Shown: one piece after another, positions 1-7,450 of the stretch
Layout of the letters: the number at the start of each line of letters is the position of its first letter
Position numbering within the stretch: the stretch's first letter is position 1
From: an uncultured Lachnobacterium sp.
GTDB lineage: Bacteria > Bacillota > Clostridia > Lachnospirales > Lachnospiraceae
DNA: 37,875 nucleotides
NCBI GenBank assembly: GCA_937889225.1
Contig: CALAST010000087.1
Span: forward strand, 1-37,875
Direction: 5' to 3'
The notes under the pieces: model-generated
What the model was told of the DNA's origin: nothing
The model's database searches: none
The model's input: the letters and a program-made list of their open reading frames with translations, nothing else
Translations under genes and position numbers: made by a program

Positions 1-108
1 GATGTGTACCCTACAGTCTCTGTGTCCGGCGATATTGCTTTCTACAGCCTGTCCTTTCACAAAACATGACCCACATGCTCTCCAATTCAATGTGGCTTGC
101 GAATCAGC
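1..108 (-). ncRNA. 5' end of an unidentified transcript leaving the window
   Basis: A good promoter (115-143) points leftward, so the minus strand of 1 to about 108 should be the start of a transcript whose body lies outside the window. No convincing ORF starts here: a short ATG ORF with a weak GGAG just upstream ends after about 20 codons. The sequence is more GC-rich and less ORF-like than the flanks, which fits a structured leader or small RNA. A short stretch near 14-30 (AGACUGUAGG on the minus strand) loosely resembles the kink-turn element of ribosomal protein L10 leaders. That is a weak resemblance from memory, not an identification. Confidence 0.3.
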
Positions 109-114
109 TTTGTT

Positions 115-143
115 ATAATAGCATGAGAGTATCCTAAAGTCAA
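115..143 (-). promoter_or_regulatory. Sigma-A-type promoter reading out of the left edge
   Basis: On the minus strand a -35 TTGACT (138-143) is followed after exactly 17 bp by TATTAT (115-120). The region between it and the radA stop (144-325) is AT-rich and holds no gene I can support. The promoter makes the transcript at the left edge independent of radA. Confidence 0.6.
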
Positions 144-325
144 CACATTTTTTGTCGATTTTTGAAAGTTGTTCAATTTGTGTATATTTTATATTATTTT
201 CTGAAAATTCATTCAATTTTTCATTGTTCATCTTCGCTTCTATTCTCAAATGCAACTATGATAAATAAATCCCACCTTATAGCTATCATCACTTAGTGTT
301 CTACCTACTTAAAATAGGGACTTTT

Positions 326-1711
326 TTATTCGGTTTGATAAGTAACTGCATTCATAGCTTCTTTCACGTTATTTACACCAATCAATTCAATGCCTTCTAT
401 ATTATGAAGAAAACCATTTTTACATACCTGTGGAAGAATGCACCGTTCAAATCCTAATTTCTTGGCTTCCTGCACTCTTTGTTCTGCCATGCTTACACCA
501 CGTACTTCTCCACTTAATCCTACTTCTCCAAAACATATTGTTTTGTCATCAATTGGTTTGTCCAATTTTGAAGATATAATAGCAAGGACAATACCAAGGT
601 CAATGGCTGGTTCGTTCATGCGGATTCCACCTGCAATATTCACATAAGCATCACATTCACTCAATCGCATGCCTAACCTTTTTTCTAATACTGCCATCAA
701 TAAATTTACCCTATTATAATCGGTTCCTGTTGCTGTTCTTCTTGGATTTCCAAAATTCGTGTGACAAATCAAAGCCTGTATTTCTAAAAGAATGGGTCTG
801 GTTCCTTCCATGGAACATGCAACGATGGAACCGGATGCTCCAATTGGCTTTCCACTTAACATAAATTCAGAGGGATTTTCCACTTCTATTAAACCGTTAT
901 TTCGCATTTCAAATACTCCGATTTCATTTGTAGAACCAAATCGGTTTTTTACTCCACGCAAAATACGATAGCTTTCATGTCTGTCACCTTCAAAATATAG
1001 CACAGTATCTACCATATGCTCTAATACTCTCGGTCCTGCCACAACGCCTTCTTTTGTTACATGCCCTACTATAAATACGGAAATTCCCATACCTTTTGCA
1101 ATCTGCATAAATACAGCAGTAGCTTCTCTTACTTGCGAAACACTTCCTGGGGCGGAACCTACATTTTCATTAAACATGGTTTGTATAGAGTCTATAATAA
1201 CTATCTGTGGTCTTCTGCGTGCAATCACTTCTTTTATAATGTCTAAATTTGTTTCACATAAAAGCTCCAAGGAATCCCCAAAAGAACCAATTCTTTCCGC
1301 ACGTATTTTTATCTGCTGCAAGGATTCTTCTCCTGAAACGTATAATACAGACAGCTTTTTATTTGACAGATTTCGGCATACCTGTAATAACAGCGTTGAT
1401 TTGCCAATTCCCGGGTCTCCGCCCACCAACACCAACGAACCTTTTACAATTCCACCTCCCAATACACGGTCCAGTTCTTTTATGGATGTAGAAGTGCGTT
1501 CTTCACTTGCTGAAGTAATTGCAGATAACGGCAATGGTTTTACCTCCTGTACTGCTTTTTTTACTTTTGCAGACACACTTCCGCTACTTCTATCTATCAT
1601 TTCTTCTACAAAGGTATTCCATTCTTTGCACCCCGGACATTGTCCCATCCATTTTGCTGATTCAAATCCGCAATTTTGACAAAAAAACACATTTGCCTTA
1701 CCTTTTGCCAT
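326..1711 (-). CDS. radA: DNA repair protein RadA
   Basis: RadA (Sms) is a RecA-like ATPase with a Lon-like C-terminal domain that promotes branch migration of recombination intermediates. At 461 residues the length is normal. Visible features in order: an N-terminal C4 zinc finger (Cys 11, 14, 25, 28), a Walker A motif GGDPGIGKST (97-106), a Walker B strand ending VIIDSIQT, the RadA-specific KNRFG motif (255-259) and the Lon-like region with PAIDLGIVLAI. An in-frame ATG lies five codons upstream at 1726. I chose ATG 1711 because a GGAG sits about 8 bases before it. The gene follows clpC and a hypothetical gene on the same strand, recalling the clpC-radA order of other Firmicutes, but a terminator at 1786-1821 separates it from the gene upstream. 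Confidence 0.97.
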   Translation of the reverse strand: MAKGKANVFFCQNCGFESAKWMGQCPGCKEWNTFVEEMIDRSSGSVSAKVKKAVQEVKPLPLSAITSASEERTSTSIKELDRVLGGGIVKGSLVLVGGDPGIGKSTLLLQVCRNLSNKKLSVLYVSGEESLQQIKIRAERIGSFGDSLELLCETNLDIIKEVIARRRPQIVIIDSIQTMFNENVGSAPGSVSQVREATAVFMQIAKGMGISVFIVGHVTKEGVVAGPRVLEHMVDTVLYFEGDRHESYRILRGVKNRFGSTNEIGVFEMRNNGLIEVENPSEFMLSGKPIGASGSIVACSMEGTRPILLEIQALICHTNFGNPRRTATGTDYNRVNLLMAVLEKRLGMRLSECDAYVNIAGGIRMNEPAIDLGIVLAIISSKLDKPIDDKTICFGEVGLSGEVRGVSMAEQRVQEAKKLGFERCILPQVCKNGFLHNIEGIELIGVNNVKEAMNAVTYQTE

Positions 1712-1785
1712 ATTCAAATTCTCCATTCTATTTTATAAATCATTACTACCACATTTTTATTTGTTTCCATAGCCTAACAATTATG

Positions 1786-1821
1786 AAAAGAGCTACCGCT
1801 TATCTATTTTGCGGCAGCTCC
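1786..1821 (-). terminator. Rho-independent terminator after the hypothetical gene
   Basis: The minus strand reads GGAGCTGCCGC, an 11-base loop, GCGGTAGCTC and then TTTT. This strong hairpin follows the stop codon at 1890 and precedes radA, so radA probably has its own promoter in 1712-1785. I did not find clear -35 and -10 boxes there. Confidence 0.75.
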
Positions 1822-1889
1822 TTTATTTGTTAGTCTTTTATTCCTGTTCATGTATTACAATTATCTACGAATTAGACCATGTTATAACA

Positions 1890-2303
1890 CTACTTTTTTT
1901 CTACAATTACAGATACTGATGTATTTTCCTGCAATTCCACGCCAAGGCTCAATTTTCCGCCAAGATTGGTTCGCATTACTCCGGCAGATTCGCCATTAAT
2001 TGTAATTTCATATTCGGTTTCTGCATCCAGTTCTAGTGTAATCTGAGCATCTTCCACCCCCTCTACGGAAAATGCCACTTTTTCAGCGGTACTTACAAAT
2101 CCTACTACCGCTGTTCCCGGAACAGACTCATATACAAACATGCCATTACACTCTAATTTCGTAATTTCTTTATAAGTTTTTACCTTATAAGAGCCTCCAT
2201 TGTGTTTGAAATTATTCAGTTTTGATTTTTCGCTTAAGGTATAGTCTCCAAAACTAATACCTCCATTTTCTTCTACGCGAATTAATTCACTGATGCCTGC
2301 CAT
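1890..2303 (-). CDS. Conserved hypothetical protein, 137 aa
   Basis: A soluble, acidic, beta-rich small protein of 137 residues with no signal peptide, membrane segment or known catalytic motif. The start is secure: a perfect AGGAGGAG precedes the ATG. It opens with MAGISELIRVEENGGISFGDY and later has the segments EITKLECNGMFVYESVPG and TNLGGKLSLGVEL. From memory, very similar short proteins are common in Lachnospiraceae and are often labelled endosialidase. At this length, with no catalytic domain visible, I do not believe that label and treat the function as unknown. It has its own promoter-like sequence upstream and a terminator downstream, so it is probably transcribed alone. Confidence 0.85.
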   Translation of the reverse strand: MAGISELIRVEENGGISFGDYTLSEKSKLNNFKHNGGSYKVKTYKEITKLECNGMFVYESVPGTAVVGFVSTAEKVAFSVEGVEDAQITLELDAETEYEITINGESAGVMRTNLGGKLSLGVELQENTSVSVIVEKK

Positions 2304-2337
2304 TTTTCTCCTCCTGTAAAAAACCCTCGTTATACTA

Positions 2338-2365
2338 TAATGATATCAGAGTCAAAACACATTTT
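2338..2365 (-). promoter_or_regulatory. Possible promoter of the 137-aa gene
   Basis: The minus strand shows TTTTGACTC followed by TATAAC just upstream of the ribosome binding site. Read as TTTTGA the spacer is 17 bp; read as TTGACT it is 15. An imperfect inverted repeat built on ATATCAG/CTGATAT surrounds the element and may be an operator. Confidence 0.4.
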
Positions 2366-2437
2366 GTCCCTGATATTATTATAACGAATATTGCTTCTAA
2401 TTGCCAGTCATTTTATTAAAATGTTGATTTTTCATTT

Positions 2438-4909
2438 TTAATTTATCTCAGAATCCACATTATAAGTCTCTTCCGTCGCTGTCACGAAAATCGCATCATT
2501 TTTTACAGTTATGGCAACTTTGTCGCCACGCTTTATTTTTCCTGCAATAATATCTTCTGCAAGAGTATCTTCGATTTCATCTTGAATTTTACGTTTTAAT
2601 GGTCGTGCACCATATTTTCTGTCGTATGCTTTTTCTACAATCCATTCTTTTGCGTTATCGCGAATGAAAAGTTCCATTTCCAACTGTTCTTTGCAGCGTT
2701 TCTGCAATTCTTTGACAAGAATGGACACAATATTCTTCATATCTTCTTTATTTAATGCACGGAATACGATGGTTTCATCAATACGATTTAAAAATTCCGG
2801 TTTGAAAATACGACGAACTTCTTCCATTACGCTATTTTTCATAAACATGTGGTCTTGTTTTTCGTCTTCTTTATTTCCAAAACCAAGACGCTTCGGTTCA
2901 ATGATAGACTGTGCACCTGCATTTGAAGTCATGATAATAATCGTATTTTTAAAATCGACGCGTCTTCCTTGTGAATCTGTAATATGTCCTTCATCCAATA
3001 CTTGAAGCAAGATATTAAATACATCAGGATGAGCTTTTTCAATTTCATCAAATAAAATAACGGAATATGGGTTTCTGCGTACTTTTTCACTCAATTGTCC
3101 GCCTTCTTCATAGCCTACATATCCTGGCGGTGAGCCAATCAATTTGGAAACGTTGTGTTTATCCATATATTCAGACATATCTACGCGAATCATAGATTCT
3201 TCGTTTCCAAAAATGGCTTCGGCAAGTGCTTTTGAGATTTCTGTCTTACCAACACCGGTTGGTCCTAAGAAAAGAAATGAGCCAATTGGACGTTTTGGGT
3301 CTTTTAAGCCCACTCGTCCTCTACGTACTGCTTTTGCTACCGCATGAACGGCTTCTTCCTGTCCAATCACACGCTTTTTTAATACTCCTTCTAATTTTTG
3401 TAAACGGGATGCCTCGTTTTCTGTCAGTTTGTTTACCGGAATTTTGGTCCAACCTGCCACTACGTCTGCAATTTCATTTTCGCCAATTACAGTCTTTTTA
3501 CCGGCAGCGGCTTTCCTATTCTTCTTTTCAACCTTTTCGAGTTCTTTTTGCAACGCTTCTCTTTCGGCTTTATGTGTTCTTGCAGCTTCGATATCGCCTT
3601 CGGAAAGAGCATCTTCTAATGCAAGCTGTGACTTTTGAATCTGTTTTCGAACTTCTCCTGCTTTATCTGTCGTTCCAAGAAGCCCCAGACGCACTTTTGC
3701 TGCTGATTCGTCCATCAAATCAATGGCTTTATCTGGTAAGAAACGGTCGTTTACGTATCTTGCCGATAACGTTACCGCTGCTTCTACACCTTCGTCGGAA
3801 ATTTCTATCTGATGATGCTGTTCGTATAGGTAACGAATTCCTTTTAAAATCTGTATCGTTTCTTCTATGGTTGGTTCTTCTACCATGACAGGCTGGAATC
3901 TGCGTTCCAATGCTGCATCTTTTTCCACATGTTTACGATATTCTTCTACCGTTGTTGCACCAATTACCTGCAACTCGCCTCTTGCTAATGCTGGTTTTAA
4001 AATGTTGGAGGCATCTAATGAACCTTCTGCACCACCTGCACCAATAATTGTATGAAGTTCATCAATAAATAAAATAACGTTACCATCCATAACGGCTTCG
4101 TTAATCACTCTTTTGATACGTTCTTCAAACTCACCACGATATTTTGTATTAGCTACCATACCGGACATATCCAAAGATACCAGTCGTTTCCCGGAAAGTA
4201 CGGCAGGAATGGTTCCATTTACAATACTTTCGGCAATTCCTTCTACGATTGCCGTTTTTCCGACACCAGGCTCACCAATCAGACATGGATTATTTTTTCC
4301 ACGTCTGCTTAATATCTGAATAACACGCTGTGTTTCTTTCTGTCTGCCAATTACGGGGTCTAATGCTCCCTCTTTTGCCATAAGCGTTAAATCTTTGGAA
4401 TATTGGTCTAATGTTGGTGTCCCGCTATCTCGTGAGGCATTTCGGCTTTTATTAAACTCCTCTTTGTATTTTTGTGGGTCTTCTCCAATTGCTCCTAATA
4501 CTTCTGTCAGCAATTTTTGCATATTGACACCTAATGTATTCAAAAGTCTTGCCGCTGCACTATCACCTTCTTTTATGATTGCAAGAAGAATATGTTCTGT
4601 TCCTATTTCTTCATATCCTAAACGATAAGCTTCTTCTTCTGCTTTTTCTAAAATATGCTGTGCTTTTGGTGTATAGCCATCTTTTTCTTCCACCATGGTA
4701 TCTTCTCCTGTGGAAATCAGTTCTTCTATCATATGAAGAAGTTTTGACAGTTCTACATCTGCCGCACTAAGTACCTCTGCCGCAACACCTGTTCCTTCTT
4801 TTAAAAGACCTGCTAAAATATGCTCTGTTCCCACGTAGTTATAATGCATATTTTTGGAAAGGCGTTTTGCCATATTAATTGCTTTTTTTGCACTTTCTGT
4901 GTATTTCAA
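2438..4909 (-). CDS. clpC: ATP-dependent Clp protease ATP-binding subunit ClpC
   Basis: ClpC is the Hsp100 unfoldase that, with adaptors, feeds substrates to ClpP. The 823 residues hold two Clp-N repeats (about 1-145), a first AAA+ module with Walker A GEPGVGKT (212-219) and Walker B VILFIDELH, a short middle region with a UVR-like segment (about 415-455), and a second AAA+ module with GPTGVGKTE and VILFDEIEKAHP. An LGF tripeptide in the second module matches the position of the ClpP-docking loop. The start is a TTG at 4909 with a strong GGGAGGGG before it; no better ATG fits. The usual partners ctsR, mcsA and mcsB are absent upstream, where a surface-protein operon sits instead. No CtsR heptad operator was seen in the short upstream gap. 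Confidence 0.97.
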   Translation of the reverse strand: MKYTESAKKAINMAKRLSKNMHYNYVGTEHILAGLLKEGTGVAAEVLSAADVELSKLLHMIEELISTGEDTMVEEKDGYTPKAQHILEKAEEEAYRLGYEEIGTEHILLAIIKEGDSAAARLLNTLGVNMQKLLTEVLGAIGEDPQKYKEEFNKSRNASRDSGTPTLDQYSKDLTLMAKEGALDPVIGRQKETQRVIQILSRRGKNNPCLIGEPGVGKTAIVEGIAESIVNGTIPAVLSGKRLVSLDMSGMVANTKYRGEFEERIKRVINEAVMDGNVILFIDELHTIIGAGGAEGSLDASNILKPALARGELQVIGATTVEEYRKHVEKDAALERRFQPVMVEEPTIEETIQILKGIRYLYEQHHQIEISDEGVEAAVTLSARYVNDRFLPDKAIDLMDESAAKVRLGLLGTTDKAGEVRKQIQKSQLALEDALSEGDIEAARTHKAEREALQKELEKVEKKNRKAAAGKKTVIGENEIADVVAGWTKIPVNKLTENEASRLQKLEGVLKKRVIGQEEAVHAVAKAVRRGRVGLKDPKRPIGSFLFLGPTGVGKTEISKALAEAIFGNEESMIRVDMSEYMDKHNVSKLIGSPPGYVGYEEGGQLSEKVRRNPYSVILFDEIEKAHPDVFNILLQVLDEGHITDSQGRRVDFKNTIIIMTSNAGAQSIIEPKRLGFGNKEDEKQDHMFMKNSVMEEVRRIFKPEFLNRIDETIVFRALNKEDMKNIVSILVKELQKRCKEQLEMELFIRDNAKEWIVEKAYDRKYGARPLKRKIQDEIEDTLAEDIIAGKIKRGDKVAITVKNDAIFVTATEETYNVDSEIN

Positions 4910-4931
4910 AATTTCCCCTCCCTAAAAGTTG

Positions 4932-4955
4932 CACCCCTATCGGAAGATAGGGGTG
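4932..4955 (-). terminator. Strong hairpin between the cohesin-like gene and clpC
   Basis: A perfect 10-bp stem (CACCCCTATC with GATAGGGGTG) closes on a 4-base loop, just after the stop at 4964 and just before the clpC ribosome binding site. The T-run is short and offset (CAACTTTT), so it may terminate only partly and allow some readthrough into clpC. No separate clpC promoter fits in the 54-bp gap. Confidence 0.6.
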
Positions 4956-4963
4956 ATCATATT

Positions 4964-7414
4964 TTATAAGTCGATAAATTCTAAATCATCGTCATCATCC
5001 GAATCACTCTGATTTGTTTGTTTCTTATCTGTAGCTGCCAATTGTTTTTCTAAATTAAGTTTGAAATCCTTCTCAGCATCCGTATCTTTTTCGGATTCTG
5101 CTGACTTTTCAAGAACTTTCATTTGAAGTTCCTCCTCTAACTGTGCTACTGTTTCATCTGCATTTTCTTTTGACATATTTATAAACTCACTTTGCCCGTC
5201 TTCTACCACAGATTCTTCAGACATATCAAAAAATTCAACTTCGACTTCTTGCACCACATCTTCTGTTATAGATTCTTCCGATATCTCCAACAATTCAATT
5301 TCTACTTTTTCTGTTTCAGCTTCTTCTATAGATTCTTCAGACATATCAAAAAACTCAATTTCCATTTCGTCTTCGGATTCTGCACTTCCTATTTCCTGCA
5401 CATTCGTTTTGGATACATCTAAAAATGCCACTTCATCTTTTAAGTCGGCTGCTACTTCTTCCATAATTTCTTCGGACATATCTAAAAATTCAACTTTCGC
5501 TTCATCTTCTAATTCATCCATTGATTCTTCTGCATTTTCTTTTGCCATATCAAAGAATTCAACTTCGACTTCATCTTCATTCAAATCTTCTTTTAAAATT
5601 TCTTCAGACATATCAAAAGCATCATTCCCATCATCTGTTTCTTCATTTTCTGATGTTTCACACATTTCAATTCTTTCCTCAAGAGAACTTACGACTTGCG
5701 TTTCCGGAAAAATTACCTCATGTTCTTCTGGTGCTTCCTGTAATTCTTCTGATGGCTGATTATCTTCTTCGTAAACATATGATTTTTCATATGTTTGTGT
5801 CAACTTGCGTTTGGAAATAACAAGAGACATAATGACTGATAAAAGTACTAAAACTACAGCTGCAAAAATGCCAAGCATTATTTTCTGTTTATTTTTCAAT
5901 GCGGTTATTTCTGTTTGATAGTTATTTTCCGGTTCTGCATCTGCATCTACTGTATCATTGGACAAATCCATAGTTGCAAGATATCTTTGGAATGTTCCTT
6001 CTATGGAGTCGAACTGATACCAACCATATTCTCCATCACTATTTACACAGTAAATCAAGTAAAAATCCGATTGCTTTGGTTCTGCTGCAAAGTATGTTTC
6101 TGCACCCAACATGCCTGTTGTTTGCGTACTTTCTGTTGTATCTTCTGATTCTTGTTCATATCGGTACGCAAAAACCGTGCCCTTTCCTTCAATGGAAAGC
6201 GTACATGGTTCAAAGCCTTTTGGGACAGTTCCATCATCCGGGCGTAATATAATAACATATTTCTTTTCAGAAATAAGTTTAATCAGAGGATAAATATTTT
6301 CTTCTGATTTATCATATACATAAAGAGAACCATATCCCGATTCATTTGCTAAATATAATGCTTGAAGTTCACCTTTTGAAAACTTAAGTCCCGGTGTTTC
6401 TTTCCCTTCAATAAGAATGGTCTCTTTCACAAAATCAGCCGGAATTGCTTCTGTTGGAATTTCTTCTATTATATTCAGCTTTTGTCCGTTATATTCAAAT
6501 GTTTGTTCCTCTGTTTGTGTATCTTGCGGTTGTTCACTATTTTCACTATCCTGTGGTTCATCCGGTGTTTCACTATTCTGTGAATTGTCCGGCTTCTCAC
6601 TAGATGGATTTTCACTTGGTGGAGTTTGTTCCTCTTTTTCTTTTCGGGTAACTACAATCGTATACGTTGCCTGTACGCCATTTTCCGCCTTTACAACAAC
6701 TTTTATGGTATTTTCCCCAACTTGAAGGGATACATTGCCATTTCCTGTTACAGATTCAATTGTAGCCTTTTCGTTAGAGGTTTTGGCACTTACTACCAGC
6801 TTTGTTACATCATAATCTACGGTAGCTGTATATTTTGTCACGTTGTATTTAAATGCCGGTGACAAACTTCCTGTGGAAATCTTTAAGGAAGACAGCGAAT
6901 TGTCTCCTGATTTTGGAGTTTCCGGTTGTTCGCTGTTTCCGGTATTTCCATTGCCTGCATTTCCTGTATTTGGGTCCTCTACTGTTTTGTTTGCAATTGT
7001 TACAGATTTGGAAGCTCCACCTAATGTAACCGCATCTCCGGTATTATTATCCCCTGCTTTGATAGCGGATGCACTAATGGATGCTGTACCCGTTGTTTTT
7101 GCCTTTAATTTAATCGTAACAGAAGACGAAAATGGGTCTCCCAATGTTGTCGCAACGGTTCCACCATTTACATTTGTAGTTCCTGAAGCACTTACAAAAG
7201 AAAATAAGTCTGTCGAAAAATATACATCCACCGTAGCTGTTATACCACTTGGAACAGATACGGTAGCTGTAACTGTGTCTCCAATATTAACAGATGATGC
7301 ACTTACACTCAAAGATATATTTGCAGCATAAGTATCATAAGACGGAACTGCCATAACCGTAAGCATCATCATGCAAGCCAGTATATAGCTTACTATTTTT
7401 TTCATATTAATCAC
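4964..7414 (-). CDS. Membrane-anchored cohesin-like / cadherin-like surface protein with repeated acidic cytoplasmic tail
   Basis: The 816-residue protein has: a signal peptide (about 1-30, ending SYDTYAA); a beta-sandwich (about 31-145) that reads as a cohesin-like fold (start SLSVSASSVNIGDTVTATVS, periodic beta strands, SASAIKAGD); a linker rich in G, N, P and S; a cadherin-like beta-sandwich of the PF12733 type (about 172-262); a second P/S/E-rich linker; a further extracellular domain (about 310-480); a transmembrane helix (about 511-533); and a 283-residue, highly acidic, presumably cytoplasmic tail. The tail carries eight degenerate copies of (E)FFDMSEE and ends DLEFIDL. It lies 36 bp after a dockerin-bearing autolysin gene, so the two form an operon. 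The start is ambiguous between GTG 7414 and ATG 7405. The cohesin call is by fold-like pattern only. The protein may link a wall-associated enzyme to the membrane. Confidence 0.8.
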   Translation of the reverse strand: MINMKKIVSYILACMMMLTVMAVPSYDTYAANISLSVSASSVNIGDTVTATVSVPSGITATVDVYFSTDLFSFVSASGTTNVNGGTVATTLGDPFSSSVTIKLKAKTTGTASISASAIKAGDNNTGDAVTLGGASKSVTIANKTVEDPNTGNAGNGNTGNSEQPETPKSGDNSLSSLKISTGSLSPAFKYNVTKYTATVDYDVTKLVVSAKTSNEKATIESVTGNGNVSLQVGENTIKVVVKAENGVQATYTIVVTRKEKEEQTPPSENPSSEKPDNSQNSETPDEPQDSENSEQPQDTQTEEQTFEYNGQKLNIIEEIPTEAIPADFVKETILIEGKETPGLKFSKGELQALYLANESGYGSLYVYDKSEENIYPLIKLISEKKYVIILRPDDGTVPKGFEPCTLSIEGKGTVFAYRYEQESEDTTESTQTTGMLGAETYFAAEPKQSDFYLIYCVNSDGEYGWYQFDSIEGTFQRYLATMDLSNDTVDADAEPENNYQTEITALKNKQKIMLGIFAAVVLVLLSVIMSLVISKRKLTQTYEKSYVYEEDNQPSEELQEAPEEHEVIFPETQVVSSLEERIEMCETSENEETDDGNDAFDMSEEILKEDLNEDEVEVEFFDMAKENAEESMDELEDEAKVEFLDMSEEIMEEVAADLKDEVAFLDVSKTNVQEIGSAESEDEMEIEFFDMSEESIEEAETEKVEIELLEISEESITEDVVQEVEVEFFDMSEESVVEDGQSEFINMSKENADETVAQLEEELQMKVLEKSAESEKDTDAEKDFKLNLEKQLAATDKKQTNQSDSDDDDDLEFIDL
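5165..5640 (-). repeat. Eight degenerate repeats encoding FFDMSEE-type motifs
   Basis: Within the cytoplasmic tail the motif recurs eight times, 16 to 25 codons apart: AFDMSEE, EFFDMAKE, EFLDMSEE, AFLDVSKT, EFFDMSEE, ELLEISEE, EFFDMSEE and EFINMSKE. The DNA shows the same periodicity as GACATATC-type blocks on the plus strand near 5171, 5218, 5338, 5476 and 5606. The units are unequal in length and variable in sequence, so this is a protein-level repeat under selection rather than a recent tandem duplication. Confidence 0.85.
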
Positions 7415-7450
7415 GCATTCCTTTCACTTTGTTCAGGTATAAATTTACCT

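Noticed and set aside
1176..1679. A 167-codon plus-strand ORF opposite radA
   Set aside because: Antisense to conserved RadA motifs; no ribosome binding site or family resemblance.
1890..2303. Calling the 137-aa protein an endosialidase
   Set aside because: The remembered label does not fit: the protein is far too short for a sialidase propeller and lacks its motifs.
3226..3888. A 220-codon plus-strand ORF opposite clpC
   Set aside because: It is antisense to strongly conserved AAA+ coding sequence, has leucine-rich low-complexity translation and no ribosome binding site. It is a codon-bias shadow.
5165..5640. Regularly spaced similar DNA blocks that might look like a CRISPR or tandem array
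   Set aside because: Units vary in length and sequence and stay in frame with the tail of the surface protein; they are codon-level repeats.
6843..7331. A 162-codon plus-strand ORF opposite the cohesin-like domain
   Set aside because: Mirror of a beta-rich T/V/S coding sequence; the minus-strand protein has a signal peptide and domain structure.
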